NCBI RefSeq assembly: GCF_014898055.3
Contig: NW_023605083.1
Location: 89,621,721 to 89,685,720 of the forward strand
Reading direction: 5' to 3'
Length of the DNA stretch: 64,000 nucleotides
DNA from: Talpa occidentalis
Taxonomy: Eukaryota > Chordata > Mammalia > Eulipotyphla > Talpidae
Shown here: one piece after another, positions 40,871-51,669 of the stretch
Numbering within the stretch: position 1 is the stretch's first letter
Layout of the letters: each line of letters opens with the position of its first letter
Position numbers and translations under genes: made by a program
The notes under the pieces: generated by a model
What the model was told of the DNA's origin: nothing
Seen by the model: the letters and a program-made list of their open reading frames with translations, nothing else
Databases searched by the model: none

Positions 40871-41274
40871 ATCCATACAGGTAACACCCTCTTTATTAGG
40901 ATGCATTCCTCCAAGCATTCAAAGACAGCAACCTTTACCAGAGGAAATGGACATTTAATGAGCATCTGTCTCATTAAGTAATTTCCCCAGGTCCCAAAGC
41001 TGGTCTGACTCCACCGCCTATGCCCTCTCCAATACATCAACCATTCTCGATTGTTTTCTCCTCAGAGTTAGCTGTCCCTCCTAGTGGTGACATTGGGGAG
41101 CTGGTTAGCTGCTGTAGTCTCATGGAAGTAGTCCCTGCACAAAAGGCCTGTGGCTGGCATGCTTCCAAGGTCAGACATCAGCAGCCAAGGGCATTGATGT
41201 CCAATCCACCATGCTTCTCTCTTTGGTCCTCAAGGAGATTGTGCTAACATCAAAATACACCATGCAGAGCCATA

Positions 41275-41460
41275 GAAAGGGTCCTTGTATGGACATGGAG
41301 TTGTTGGATTGGAGTCCCCGTTCCATGACTTTGCTGTGAGCTGGGAGTATCCTGTCACATCTCTCCCTTGTCTCATCTGTAAATGGGATGCTGTACTTCT
41401 TGACCTGTTCCCCAGGACTATTAGAAGAAAGGGGAGAGATAATGGTAAAGGAAAATACCT
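41275..41460 (+). mobile_element. MIR SINE relic
   Basis: GGATTGGAGTCCCCGTTCCATGACTTTGCTGTGAGCTGGGAGTATCCTGTCACATCTCTCCCTTGTCTCATCTGTAAATGGGATGCTG..TTAGAAGAAAGGGGAGAGATAATGG matches the MIR core and following CTCATCTGTAAAATGGGG block. Confidence 0.78.
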
Positions 41461-41464
41461 TAAA

Positions 41465-42520
41465 AATTGGGAAGTATTGTCCAACTATGAGATTATTTTG
41501 CATAGTACCATGGGTTACTAATTTTCTCCTAGAAATTCTTCAGCATGATTTATTTCTGGTGAACCCACTCTGCCTCCAAAGTTTTGCTATTTTTTCCATG
41601 TTCACATGCCTTACTAGGAGTTGTCATGCCCTGGCTTTATTCTCACTAGCCTGTCTTTACTCTGCATTTCCTCTCAGATTCCCATTTAAGACTTTTGGGG
41701 TGGGAGAGACCCTACAGATGAGATCAGGCTGCCAGCTGCAGCTAAGCTTAGAGAGGTCAAGCAGCTCCCTGAGGGATATCAGCCAGGACTGTCCACTATC
41801 ACCTTTGACAAGGGACTCTGGGGCACTCAGCCCAAGCTGAGGCTCAGTATTCCAAGAATCCCAGCTGGCATGTGGGTGTGGTCCAGAAGGAGCCATCAGG
41901 AGCCCCACCTGGACCAAAATCAGGAAGGTTTGAGAACTGGCCTGTATGGTACATGATCAAATCTAGCAGGGCCTAGTGGAGGCCATGCACAGCTACTCTC
42001 CAGGAGAGCAGAGAACCTTGCAAAGGAAAAGTCTCAGTTCAGGCCAGGATGCTGCATTTCCCAGCTGGGGTATTTCCTGCTATCCAGGTTCCAAGGCTCT
42101 TGTCACCCCACACATTTCACAGACAGCAAGTCTCTGAATTGAGAGGACCGCACCTCCTCTTTTCTGAGCCCAGCTTTCCCTTTAGGGAAAGTGTCTCTGC
42201 TCTGGGCTCCTCCTCAGCACAACCTTCCCTATGCAGCTCTCTCGGGAATAATGGGTGGCTCAGCAGTCTCAGCTGAGCTCTGCCAGCAGAAGCTTTGCCT
42301 TAGCCTTGACCAGATGTGTTACAGAGGCTGGAGATTGAGTCCTTACAGAAGCAGCCCACTACATACCAGCCCAGCAAACAGATGTCCCTGGATTCACCAG
42401 ATGGGTGACTCACATCAGCTCTGCCCGGCTCATTACAGACAGTGTCCTGAATCCTCCCAGACCCATGGTGAATGGGGAAACTGGCTTGCTTAATAGGCCC
42501 CAGAGCGTGACATTTATTCT
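41465..42520. other. Single-copy DNA, no exon recognised
   Basis: A 150-codon plus-strand frame (41,388-41,840) begins inside the MIR relic and has no recognised domain, so it is rejected as a gene. GC content rises around 42,050-42,450. Confidence 0.35.
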
Positions 42521-42524
42521 GCTT

Positions 42525-42725
42525 GAGGAAGACAGCCTGGGTCCACATTCCAACTCCACCACTGACTGGGTGTACAAAGTTGGGAAAGCACATTTTCTCG
42601 TGCCTCCTTTCCATCATCTATAATACAGGCATCATAACAGTGCTGGGCTTATCGTGAGGATTAAATTGAGCCAATAAATGTGAAGAGCTTAGCACAGGGC
42701 CTGGCCAGGAGGCTATTCTGATTAT
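42525..42725 (+). mobile_element. MIR SINE relic
   Basis: GAAGACAGCCTGGGTCCACATTCCAACTCCACCACTGACTGGGTG..CATTTTCTCGTGCCTCCTTTCCATCATCTATAATACAGGC..GTGAGGATTAAATTGAGCCAATAAATGTGAAGAGCTTAGCACAGGGCCTGG is a nearly full-length MIR in order. Confidence 0.9.
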
Positions 42726-42985
42726 ACGAGTGTCTTAGGGATGCCTTGGAGTACAGTTAGGTAGACCCTCCTTCTTTTTTGGGTCAGCCTTGATCTCTCT
42801 GGGCCACACTTTGCCTGGCATCCTGTTCTGAATGCTCCTGTTTCTGTGATGATGCAGGCACCGCAGCAGGCACTGAGCCCAGCACTGCCGCTCCTGCTCC
42901 CAGGAAGATGCCAACCCGAGCACAAGCGAAACTGCCTGCCCTCATATTTATCTGGAGAACCGGAGGGAGCATGTAGCATTGTTTG
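42726..42985. other. Non-coding DNA, nothing recognised
   Basis: Overlapping frames on both strands (42,722-42,997 minus, 42,846-43,178 plus), none with a domain. Confidence 0.35.
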
Positions 42986-42989
42986 TTTT

Positions 42990-43300
42990 ACAGTCAAGTT
43001 GAGTCAGAGAAGAGAATGCACATATATTTGTTCTGAAATAGGAACAGACTTCATTGAAGAGTCCACCAGAGCCAGTAAAAAAGAGCGATGTGTTAGGTAT
43101 TTGGAAGAAGAGAAAAAAGGAAGCTGGAGATTAAGCGCAGCAAGAGGTGTTTTAATGTTCCCAGTAACTGATTTATAAATTCCGTGGACGGCTCTGCACA
43201 TTTGATTCTTTGCCGTGAAGACGGCATCTCCATTTTTCCATTTTATAGTGTTGGCGGGAAATGGCCTTTTTCAGAGCCGTCACTTAGAGCACTTAGCCGT
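42990..43300. promoter_or_regulatory. Candidate conserved regulatory element
   Basis: Repeat-free stretch with an E2F-like site TTGGCGGGAAA at about 43,251, followed directly by a YY1-like AAATGGCC. A short perfect inverted repeat GCCGT..ACGGC spans 43,212-43,225. TTTTAATGTTCCCAGTAACTGATTTATAAATTCC precedes it. Candidate distal element by inference only. Confidence 0.25.
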
Positions 43301-43604
43301 GCCAAAGGGCAGCCTGGGACGTGGTGGAGCCTGTCCTTGGCCCCTGGGGAAGAGTTATGCCTGGTGTCAGCTGAGCGGGGCACCCACACTGTCTCCTCCT
43401 GCTCCACCTCTTGCTCCTCTTCACCCTGATCCCCCACAACTGGATTCTGAAACTGCTCCCCAGAAACAACAGTTTCTGACTCCTGAATCATCAGAATATG
43501 GTTCTCCCTTTTGGAAATAGTCTTTCCAGTTATGTGTCAGTTGTTTAGGTGGGGTCCACCCAAACAGATAACAAATTTTCAGGTTTCTTAAGATTTGTTT
43601 TACT
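43301..43604. other. Single-copy DNA, no feature recognised
   Basis: C-rich stretch between the candidate conserved element and the next SINE. Overlapping frames on both strands (plus 43,215-43,520, minus 43,243-43,491) have no domain. Confidence 0.35.
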
Positions 43605-43605
43605 T

Positions 43606-43880
43606 GGGCCTCCCTGGTGGCACAAGGGGTTAAGAGGCAACCCATGAGCTATCTGCAGCCACTGCAGCACGAGTTCGATCCCCAGGCAGCGAGCTACCCA
43701 CATGGCACAGCAGACCTCTCCTGACTCACCTACTGCTCCCCTCAGGAGTGTATTTCAGTCAATCTGCCTGCCCTGTTCCTTTCTCTGTCTTTGGTGAATC
43801 CTTTTACCCTCCACATCTCTGGCCTGTACCCCAGTTCTTGTATATGCATAAATAAATAAATCTTTAACAACAACAAAAAA
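43606..43880 (+). mobile_element. tRNA-derived T+ SINE
   Basis: GGGCCTCCCTGGTGGCACAAGGGG head, GAGTTCGATCCCC box, complete body, tail ATAAATAAATAAATCTTTAAC. Flanks GTTTTACTT (43,597-43,605) and GTTTTTCTT (43,881-43,889) match at 8 of 9 positions and may be a degraded target duplication. Confidence 0.93.
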
Positions 43881-43984
43881 GTTTTTCTTTCCGTGGACCT
43901 TTGGTCCATGTGATACAAATGCATTGTTTTTCTACAAACCGTCACTATAAGCAGCACCCCCAAGCTTACCTCTCTGAGTGGAGT

Positions 43985-44110
43985 ATAGACATAAAACTTT
44001 GAGGCCAGACAGCCCTGACTCCAACCTTCACAATCAGGTACAAACTTCTCTGAGACTCAGCTTGCTAATCTATAAAATGGGGTGAAGATTAGCATCTGCT
44101 TGCTAGGCTC
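43985..44110 (+). mobile_element. MIR SINE relic
   Basis: TTTGAGGCCAGACAGCCCTGACTCCAACC..AACTTCTCTGAGACTCAGCTTGCTAATCTATAAAATGGGGTGAAGATTAGC is the MIR core. Confidence 0.75.
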
Positions 44111-44470
44111 TGGCCATTAATCAATAACCTCTGTGAAGAAGACAAGGCGGCTCTCCCAGGCTGTTCCATCACGACTAATCTGGCTAAGACCAGACAAGGA
44201 GGTTCAGTCCCGACCCAGGGTGCAGACTCAGGCATCAGATCTCAGCATTGCTCCAGGTCAAGATGGGAGTGTCCCCCCCATCTACCTTTCTAAAGTCAGG
44301 TACTGAGTCAACCATTGTTCCCTGCCTGAGCACAAGGGCATCGCTAGCTGGTGGTGCAGGAAGCACACAGATGCGGGTGCCAACAAGACCCAGGTGCCTA
44401 GTAAAAAGAAAAGCAAATAAAATAAAAATAAGAAGAGCCAGTCTCAGCATTTCAGCAACACTTACCCTTT
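44111..44470. other. Single-copy DNA, no feature recognised
   Basis: Short frames only (102 codons at most, ending in the adjacent CT repeat). No named repeat. Confidence 0.35.
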
Positions 44471-44475
44471 TCTCC

Positions 44476-44521
<46 letters not shown>

Positions 44522-44530
44522 ATTCTCACT
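44471..44530 (+). repeat. (CT)n microsatellite
   Basis: Long CT run with one TTT interruption, followed by CATTCTCACTC. The adjacent plus-strand frame reads SLSLSLS across it and is not coding. Confidence 0.95.
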
Positions 44531-44930
44531 CTAAAAGGGTCATAGTGTTATTGTGATAATCAAATAAGATAATGGCTATCCAGGGGCTCTGTCAACAGTA
44601 AAGCACTTTGCGAATGCTCGCTTTTATGGACGCATCCCTGCAGAAAGTCATGTGGCATGTGGCAGGGAAGCCTGGCTCCTTACCAACAAAAGCAGCAAGA
44701 CTGTCCCACCTCCTTCTCCACATGCGAGTTCAGGGGCCCCATTATGTTAGAAGAGAACTCAGGTCAGGGGGCTGGGACCTACATTCCATGTACCAGAGCT
44801 GGGGTTGGGGCATCCCCTCCTTTCAGATGTGAATAAAATTGGCCTAAGCACCAAATCCAAGCTCTCAGGGGTTCAGTTTCTCAAGCATCATGGTCCACTC
44901 CAGCATTGCCTCAAATTTCCACTATTGTTA
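44531..44930. other. Non-coding DNA with a possible MIR 3' fragment
   Basis: GTGTTATTGTGATAATCAAATAAGATAATGGC..AGTAAAGCACTTTGCGAATG (44,545-44,620) resembles the end of a MIR (..GATTAAATGAGATAATGCA..AAAGCGCTTAG..). The rest is unassigned. Confidence 0.4.
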
Positions 44931-44934
44931 ATCC

Positions 44935-45100
44935 CAAAAGTAACAGTTAGCATGTTTTGAGCTGTTCACTCCCCGTGTAGGTGGGAATTATCATTATCCT
45001 TGTTTCACAGATGGAACTGAGATAGAAAGATGCTGAATAACTCGCCCAAGAACATGGAGCTAGGGTTCTAACTGAGGAGTCACACTCCAGAGCAGAAGCC
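44935..45100 (+). mobile_element. MIR SINE relic
   Basis: AACAGTTAGCATGTTTTGAGCTG..GTGGGAATTATCATTATCCTTGTTTCACAGATGGAACTGAGATAGAAAGATGCTGAATAACTCGCCCAAGAACATGGAGCTAGG is MIR second-half order. Confidence 0.82.
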
Positions 45101-45299
45101 CTTGGAAACTGCACCTCATCTCACGCACATTTCAGCTCCCGCGCCTGCTCCCTTCCCCAGCTACTCTCTGACCCACATGTGAGAATCTGCCTGATTTGAT
45201 TCCCCAAACTACATACTCAGAGAAGACTGCCCAGGTTTGTTGGCAATGGGGAGCTTTCATGTTCCTAAAACCATGTAACATCAGCACTGAACCTCACTC

Positions 45300-45907
45300 T
45301 CTTGGTAAGTCATTGGCATGTGACTGCTGGTGAGAATGCCAATGATGTAGTCACCGTGGGAAGCAAAATGGCAGATCCTCAAAAGATTAAAAATAGAATC
45401 ACCATATAGCCTATCAATTCCACTTCTGTTATATACAACAAGATTGAAAGTAGGGTCTTGAAGATATTTACACACCCTTGTTCATAGCACAATATTATTC
45501 ACAATAGCTAAAAGGTGGAGGCAACCTGGGCCTCCTCTGGTGGCGTAGGCGGTTGAGTGCCGCACTGTGAAGCTGTCTACATCCTCTGCAGCACCGGTTC
45601 GATCCCCGATGGCTGGCGAGTGTCCCACATGGTGCACAGACCTCTCCTGTCGCACCTGCTGATCCCCTCAGCAGTGTATTTCAGTCAATCTGCCTGTTCT
45701 CGTCCCCACTCTGTCTCTGGTAAGTCCTCTCACCCTCTCGCAAATCTGGCCTGTACCCCGATTCTTGTATAAATAAATAAATAAATCTTTTTAAAAAAGG
45801 TGGAGGCAACCCATGTCCATGGGCAGATAAATGGATAAACATGCATATAATGTATATAGTACACATGTACTATGGGATATTATTGGGTCTTTAAAAGGAA
45901 GGAAATT
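45300..45907 (+). mobile_element. Old L1 ORF2 C-terminus, sense (5' part, interrupted)
   Basis: GATCCTCAAAAGATTAAAAATAGAATCACCATATAGCC..GATTGAAAGTAGGGTCTTGAAGATATTTACACACCCTTGTTCATAGCACAATATTATTCACAATAGCTAAAAGG is L1 ORF2. After the SINE it continues CCATGGGCAGATAAATGGATAAACATGC..ACTATGGGATATTATTGGGTCTTTAAAAGG. It is split by the SINE and, at about 45,907, by the inverted L1. Confidence 0.78.
45527..45794 (+). mobile_element. tRNA-derived T+ SINE
   Basis: GGGCCTCCTCTGGTGGCGTAGGCGGTTGAG head, GGTTCGATCCCC box, complete body, tail TAAATAAATAAATAAATCTTTTTAAAA. A perfect 17-bp duplication AAAAGGTGGAGGCAACC flanks it at 45,510-45,526 and 45,795-45,811. It is inserted inside the L1 relic. Confidence 0.96.
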
Positions 45908-46507
45908 TTCTGTATTTTTCCTCTCTGTATTTTATGATTTAGGTCTCCAAGTCTTTAATCCATTTTGTGTTAATTTTTATATATGGTGTGAGATAATGGT
46001 CTGGTTTCATTATTTTGTATGGGACTATCCAGTTTTCTCAACACCATTTGTTGAAGAGACTTTCCTTTCTCCATTTTATACTCCTGACTTCATCATAAAT
46101 ATGCTGTACATAGAAGTGTGGATTTATTTCTGGGCTCTCAATTCTACACCAGTGATTAGTGTGTCTATTTTTAGTCTAACTCCATACTATTTTAATTACT
46201 ATAGCTTTGTAGTATAATTGAAGTCTGGAGTATGACACCTCCATTTTCCTTTTTGTCAGGATTGTTTTAGCTATCAGGGGTCTTTTGTGGTTTCATACAA
46301 AGACAATAATGTTTATTCTAATTCTTTGAAGAATGCTATTGAAACTTTGATAGAAATTGCATTGAATCTCTATATTGCTTTGGATAAGATGAACACTTTG
46401 CCATTGTTAATTCTTCCAATAATACATCTGAAGAGGTGTGAGACTATACTCCCAAATAATATACAATGTTATGAACCATTGCTACCTCAATTAAAATAAT
46501 ACAATAA
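45908..46507 (+). mobile_element. Twin-primed L1 nested in an older L1
   Basis: 45,908-46,430 is antisense L1 ORF2 (AAGTCTTTAATCCATTTTGTGTTAATTTTTATATATGGTGTGAGATAATGG.., GGACTATCCAGTTTTCTCAACACCATTTGTTGAAGAGACTTTCC.., TTTATTTCTGGGCTCTCAATTC.., TTGCATTGAATCTC). 46,435-46,507 is a short sense L1 3' end (ATACAATGTTATGAACCATTGCTACCTCAATTAAAATAATACAATAAAAA). Flanks AAAAGGAAGGAAATTTTCTG and AAAAGGGGAAGGAAATTCTG are an imperfect duplication. The older L1 is continuous across the insertion (45,300-45,907 joins 46,508-46,865). Confidence 0.72.
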
Positions 46508-46865
46508 AAAGGGGAAGGAAATTCTGACTCATAACAGAACACACATGAGCCTTAAAGTCATTATGCTATGTGAAATAACATAACACAAAGGACAAACACT
46601 GTAGAATTCTGCTTAGAGAAGGGAGCAAGAATAGTCAAATTCGTAGAGAAAAACTGAAGTAAAACGGTGGGTGCCAGACACTGGGGGAAGGAGAATGGAG
46701 AGTTATTGTGTAGCGGGAATAGAGCTCCAATTTTGCAAGATGAAAAATGTTCTGGAGACTGGTTGCACAGCAATGTGAATGTACTTAGCACTATTGAATG
46801 AACTGTATACTTAAAAATGGTTAAGATGGTCAATTTTATGTGCATTTTATTCATTTTTTTAAATA
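46508..46865 (+). mobile_element. Old L1 3' UTR, sense (3' part)
   Basis: CATTATGCTATGTGAAATAACATAACACAAAGGACAAACACTGTAGAATTCTGC..AATAGTCAAATTCGTAGAGAAAAACTGAAGTAAAACGGTGGGTGCCAGACACTGGGGGAAGG..TTTTGCAAGATGAAAAATGTTCTGGAGACTGG..AACTGTATACTTAAAAATGGTTAAGATGGTCAATTTTATG is a nearly complete old L1 3' UTR. Confidence 0.88.
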
Positions 46866-48235
46866 AGTCTTTAATTCTCCCAGCCAAGTAAACCAGCTAG
46901 AGTCTGTAGTTAATGTCTCCTCCCCCAAGACCTTCCACTCAGCTCATCTGTCCTCACTTTTTATGATGCACAGCTGTCAATCCTACCCCAGTACAGTACT
47001 CCAGGCCTTGCCCCAGAACCCAAAGCAGCACAGGCTGTGGGCTGTCTGGGGCACCCTCCCAACACAGGGCCTGGCAGAGGCCCTGAAATTCCACTCTTCT
47101 TACTCCCTGACCTGTCTTTCTAAATGGAAGATCCGAAATTAATTTTCCCATTGATCTATACCGTGCCAAACCCATTAGAGGAGAAAAGTTCCTACAATGA
47201 ATTTTGATGTTCAATAACACTTTTTTTTTTTTTCAATCTTAGACACTATAGCATGTCTGTCTCCCAAATTGATAGGGAGGGGGGAAACCGATTAAATCAA
47301 TGTAATATGAGCAACCCAAGAAACAACAGGGGGAGAAAATCTTAGAACATCTGTATTTTCATATAAAAATGAGAAATTAGTGCATATACTAAAGAATATA
47401 CTCATGTTTTAGCAATATGACACTTATATTTAATCTGCATATTGGTAGTAGTACAATTTATGAGTAAATATGCCAATATTGAGAGTAACGCTAAAAGGTT
47501 CTTTACTAAGGAGGGTGTGTCATCAAAATGCTTGGTGACCATGGAACTAGTGAACATCACCTTAAGTGGCCATCAAGTCCATAAGCAAGTTTCCAGGGAG
47601 GACTGACCCATGGGAACCCAGTCGGAGGGAGCTGGCACAGGACTCTGTTGCTGGTTGCTGCTGGGGAAAGCTGATATTCCGGAGAATATGGAAGTAAACT
47701 GGATATTGTTTCATCCTGTATTTTGTTGCCACATGATAACCTTGTATTATCATCAACATATTCCAAAGCGTCAGAGTTCTTTATTTTCAGCTGCACACGA
47801 CTAAAACACTCACACCTTCTGAGAAAGAATAAGAGGAAATACTCCACCATGTGAACAGTGCTTGTATTTAAATGGTGACTGTGGGTAGTGTTTCTACTTT
47901 CCTCTATTTTCCATATTTTCTGACAAAGAGCTAAAGAAAGCATTCCTTTTGTCTTTTGACTTTGTCACCCCTCCCTCTGCATGCACCTTTCATGCAGCCT
48001 GTGGGGACCATGCCAGGAACTGAGGCCACGTTGTCTCTGAAGCCTCCTTGCTCTGGAGGAATCAGCAGAGGGCTGAACAGGCCCCAGGCTCAAGAAGCGC
48101 AGATGGATTTCCCTTCACATCTCAAGAAAAATATCAGTAAGAGCAAGCCACATCAGACTCTGCAATCCGCGAGACCACCAACCCACTGAAGCGTGGCTAT
48201 GCGCAGGCTCCGCCCTTCCTCTCCTACCTCTCTGA
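46866..48235. other. Non-coding DNA, nothing recognised
   Basis: A T(13) run lies at 47,221-47,233. 47,240-47,560 is AT-rich and repeat-free (TTTAGCAATATGACACTTATATTTAATCTGCATATTGG) and could be a conserved element. Frames up to 128 codons (47,557-47,943 minus) have no domain. Confidence 0.35.
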
Positions 48236-48239
48236 GTAA

Positions 48240-48410
48240 GGAGTGGTGGTCAGGGTGGTGACCAGGGGAACCACATTGCCTGGGTTCAAATCCTGGGACC
48301 TGGGCTTAACTCTGTGCCTCAGTTTTGCCTTCTGCAAATGGAATATGAAGAGAGTGCTAGCGAAGATCGAGTGAGGTCAATCCTGGAAAGACCCTCACAA
48401 CACCTCCTGC
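48240..48410 (+). mobile_element. MIR SINE relic
   Basis: GGAACCACATTGCCTGGGTTCAAATCCTGGGACCTGGGCTTAACTCTGTGCCTCAGTTTTGCCTTCTGCAAATGGAATATGAAGAGAGTG is MIR core and following block. Confidence 0.8.
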
Positions 48411-48469
48411 CAGTACATCTATAGGAGGGTCAGCTGTCAGGATATTTCCCATGGATTCCAGACAACTGG

Positions 48470-48735
48470 CTCCTTCATGGCGTTCATGCAAATGTCACCT
48501 TCTCTGAGAAGCCTTCAGTGGCTATCCAAATATCCCTATCCCCACTGCACCCAACCACCCTTTAGCCGCTATCCCGATTGATTTTCCTTCACAGCAGTGA
48601 AATCTGTGTCCCCCACTAATGTGTGAGCCCCATGAAGTCAAGGACTTTCCCTTCCTTATACTCTGGAATGATCCCCAGGGCTTAGAAGTGCACTTGACCC
48701 ATAGCATCACTCGATAAATACTGGTTTGAATGAAA
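48470..48735 (+). mobile_element. L2 3' end
   Basis: CAAATGTCACCTTCTCTGAGAAGCCTTCAGTGGC.., CTAATGTGTGAGCCCCATGAAGTCAAGGACTTTCCCTTCCTTATACTCTGGAATGATCCCCAGGGCTTAGAAGTGCACTTGACCCATAGCATCACTCGATAAATACTGGTTTGAATG is a clear L2 3' end. Confidence 0.9.
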
Positions 48736-48954
48736 AAGGAACAAATAAATGAGTACCTTCCATCTTTTTGCCCTCACATGACCCACTTTATAGGGAAGGA
48801 AACAGACTCAGGGAGATTAAGTCCAGTGTCCAGGGACACAACTGGAGGTGGGCCCAGCACAGCCTTGAAGCTCGTTCTGATTCCAGGAGTCAACCCTCCC
48901 AATAAGAATCTTCAAAGGCCCAGAGCCACATCTAGTGCCTGATGGAGTAGCTTA
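48736..48954 (+). mobile_element. Possible MIR fragment
   Basis: GGGAAGGAAACAGACTCAGGGAGATTAAGTCCAGTGTCCAGGGACACAACTGGAGGTGGGCC resembles the MIR block (..GGAAACTGAGGCTCAGAGAGGTTAAG..), diverged. Confidence 0.5.
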
Positions 48955-49370
48955 TTCTCCCCTTGTCTCTCAACGCTCTCACCTCTGTACTCCATGCTCT
49001 ACAACAGCAAAATCCCTGTGGCCTCTCTATCTTGCACCTCCAGCTTTTACCTATCCCATTTCCTAGCCTGGAGTGTTCTCCCTACTCCTCTTCACCTACT
49101 ACCAACTTCTAGCCTAGCCATCCTATGTATCTCAGCAAAAAGGCCCCTTCTTCTGGGAAGTCTGCCCTGATTTGCTTGCTGGGTTTAACAGTGCTTTGTG
49201 TTGCCAGAGGCCATTGAACTTCTCCTGTCTTCCTCTTACTTCTCTTGATTGTCAGTGTCAATCATTTCTCCCCCTGGACCACCCATATATATCACTTAAC
49301 TCACAAACCCCCTTGAGGGATGGGTGATATCACCCCTCGGATTAATCAGTCTACCCCTGCTTCTGTCCCT
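48955..49370 (+). mobile_element. L2 relic, second tandem copy
   Basis: ATTTCCTAGCCTGGAGTGTTCTCCCTACTCCTCTTCACCTACTACCAACTTCTAGCC.., CAAAAAGGCCCCTTCTTCTGGGAAGTCTGCCCTGATTTGCTTGC.., AACCCCCTTGAGGGATGGGTGATATC is L2 in the same orientation as the copy at 48,470. Confidence 0.85.
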
Positions 49371-49389
49371 ATTTAAGTCTCATTAATAA

Positions 49390-49565
49390 CAAGTCATGAC
49401 TTCTGAGCATTTTCTACAAACCAGGCACTGCACTGGGCTCCTTATAATTTTTCATAACCGCCCAGTGAGGCAGTTACAGCTTTTCTCCTCATTTCCCAGA
49501 TGGCCATATAGCAATAATGGGAAGGACAGAGATTTGAACCCAGGGTCCATTCACTTACCCACAAC
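49390..49565 (+). mobile_element. MIR SINE relic
   Basis: CTGAGCATTTTCTACAAACCAGGCACTGCACTGGGCTCCTTATAATTTTTCATAACCGCCCAGTGAGGCAGTTACAGCTTTTCTCCTCATTTCCCAGATGGCC..AGAGATTTGAACCCAGGG follows MIR second-half order. Confidence 0.82.
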
Positions 49566-49790
49566 ATTGCCCACCCACCACCCTCGCCTGCCTCCTCCCC
49601 TCTCATGGAAGCCATTCCTTACGTGGCACCCCTCCCTCATCCCCCTCAGCAGGTGGGGTTGTCCATCCTCCTGGGTGAAGCCTCCCTCACTCCATGAATG
49701 CGGCACTGTGATCTCTCCCTTCACCTCTGTGTCCCCGGCCCCTGACCCCAGACCCGACAGGCACTAGGTGTTCAGTTAATATATAACACG
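49566..49790 (+). mobile_element. Probable L2 3' relic, third copy
   Basis: CATGGAAGCCATTCCTTACGTGG..GTGAAGCCTCCCTCACTCC..CTGTGATCTCTCCCTTCACCTCTGTGTCCCCGGCCCCTGACCCCAGACCCGACAGGCACTAGGTGTTCAGTTAATATATAAC resembles an L2 end, diverged. Confidence 0.5.
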
Positions 49791-51290
49791 CAAGCTATTG
49801 AGTAAAAGAACAAAGGGGCTTGGCCCTTTCTTTTCCAATTTGGAAGCCTCTTTCCTCTCCAAGACAAAGACTTCACATTACTCATGGATATAAATCGACA
49901 GTTTCAAAGGCTTAATCCTTCCACACTTACTGCAAACCCATACACACACGGAAATAAATAAGTTTCTTTTTTAGGAGGAAAAATAAGGCTTTTCATGGCA
50001 TCATAAAAACAACGCTTTATTTTTCATCTCACAGAGCCTGTCTGGGCTTAGTTATGCTCAGGAGCCTGAAAAAGACTCTGAGCTAACACTCACATGAAAA
50101 ATTGCCATCTCCACAGCTGCCCGAGGCTCACGGAAGAAGTAGAAATTTCTTTCTGTGTCCGTCTGCGAGTGTCCAGCAGACATCCATCACCCCGAATGGG
50201 GCCTGTGTGGGCAGGGCGGGGCCAGCGCCCACAGTAAATGGCACAGAGCTTTGGTGAAGGAGAGAACACTGGGCACAGGGGGCTGTGAACGGGGAGAGGG
50301 AAAGAACACTGGCACTTTTTCACCATTTCTAAACCTATTATTAGGATCTGAAGATTCCCAGTGCCCTGGTGCTGGGCTAATTTCAAGTCTGTATTGTTCT
50401 TTCCTGGGTCCATCAACAGCCACCAAAGTCACAAGGGATTCTAATTACGTTCATTCATTTACAAATGCATTCACTGTGCTGTCTGGGTCCACACAGAGGA
50501 ACACCCCAGCCCCTGGTAATTTGTTGGGGTACATGACTCATTGTGGCCAATGAATATGAGCAGAAATGACAAATGTCTCCCCCTAGCTTGGAGCAATTAA
50601 ATACCAGCGCGAGACCCTGCAGAACTGCAGCAACGTCAGGGACAGCAGACGTTCTGTCGTGATGGACATGCAGTGCAGGGACAGAAGCAGTAGTGAGACC
50701 CTGGAGGAAAGTGTAACGGGAGCGCGAAAACAGTGTTTATTGCTATAACCACTAGGACCTGGGTGTTGTGACTGCAACTTGACCTCACCCTCCCAGACTG
50801 ACCTAGTGCAAGCAACACACCTAAGTGTGGTCTTCAGCCACAGTCCTGGGTTCTACAAATTACTAGTTAAGCATCTTTGGTGAAGTCTTTGAGCTCGAGC
50901 CCCCATCTTTGAAATCAGGATAATAGCAAATCCTGCCTCGGGGCATCTTCATAAAATGGAAACACTTCTGCCCTCTCCCCCTTCACCCGTGTCCTCTTTG
51001 CCTGATCTTACACCCCCACCTTACCTTTCTACTCTGGGTCCTCAGAACAGGAGGAGCCCACAGCACTGAGTCATAAGACAAAGAACAAGAAACATTAGCC
51101 TCCTTTTAAGCACCAGCTCAAAGCTCACACACTATTACATATTTTCCACCTTAAGAGCCTAGTTCTAGCCCAGCCTGGAATTTATGCCTGCCAAAGAGCC
51201 TTTCAGGAATCTCAATTTTTTGAGGGTACGTGGTACGTATGTCTATGAAGTTCTGCAAACAGAGGAGGGTAGCGTGCTGCATCAAGACTG
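49791..51290. other. Single-copy DNA with a possible conserved core
   Basis: 49,850-50,080 is repeat-free and motif-rich (CATGGATATAAATCGACAGTTTCAAAGGC, AGGCTTTTCATGGCATCATAAAAACAACGC). The rest has frames of up to 132 codons (50,155-50,553 plus) without domains. No exon call. Confidence 0.35.
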
Positions 51291-51291
51291 A

Positions 51292-51662
51292 CTTAGTCAG
51301 TTCTGGCTGCCACAACAAAATACCATCAACTGGTGGCTTAGACAACAGGAATTAATTTTCTCATGGTCCTAGAGGCTGGAAGTCCTAGATCAAGGTGACA
51401 ACCTATTCAGCTCCTGGTGAGAGCTGTCTTCTTGGCCAGCAGGGAGGCTGTCTTCTAGTCTCTTCCTCTCACAGTGGGGAGAGACAGAGCAAGCGTCTAA
51501 TCAGGGCACTAACCATGCCAAGACAAGGCCCCACCCTCATTACCTCATTAACCCTACTTGCTTCTCAAAGGTCCCGTGCAACTACCATCACGCTGTGGGT
51601 TAGGGCTTCAACATGAAAATTGAAATTTGGAGCAAGAGTCAAAATTGAGCCCATAACATTAC
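51292..51662 (-). mobile_element. ERVL-MaLR LTR, antisense
   Basis: TTAGTCAGTTCTGGCTGCCACAACAAAATACCATCAACTGGTGGCTTAGACAACAGGAATTAATTTTCTCATGGTCCTAGAGGCTGGAAGTCC..AAGGTCCCGTGCAACTACCATCACGCTGTGGGTTAGGGCTTCAACATGAAAATTG is the well-known reverse complement of MST/MLT1-type LTRs. Solitary. Confidence 0.85.
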
Positions 51663-51669
51663 TCAATGA

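Noticed and set aside
41388..41840. 150-codon plus frame as a gene
   Set aside because: It begins inside a MIR relic and has no known domain.
43606..43889. Certain target duplication for this SINE
   Set aside because: Only an 8 of 9 match of low-complexity sequence, kept as a possibility in the feature entry.
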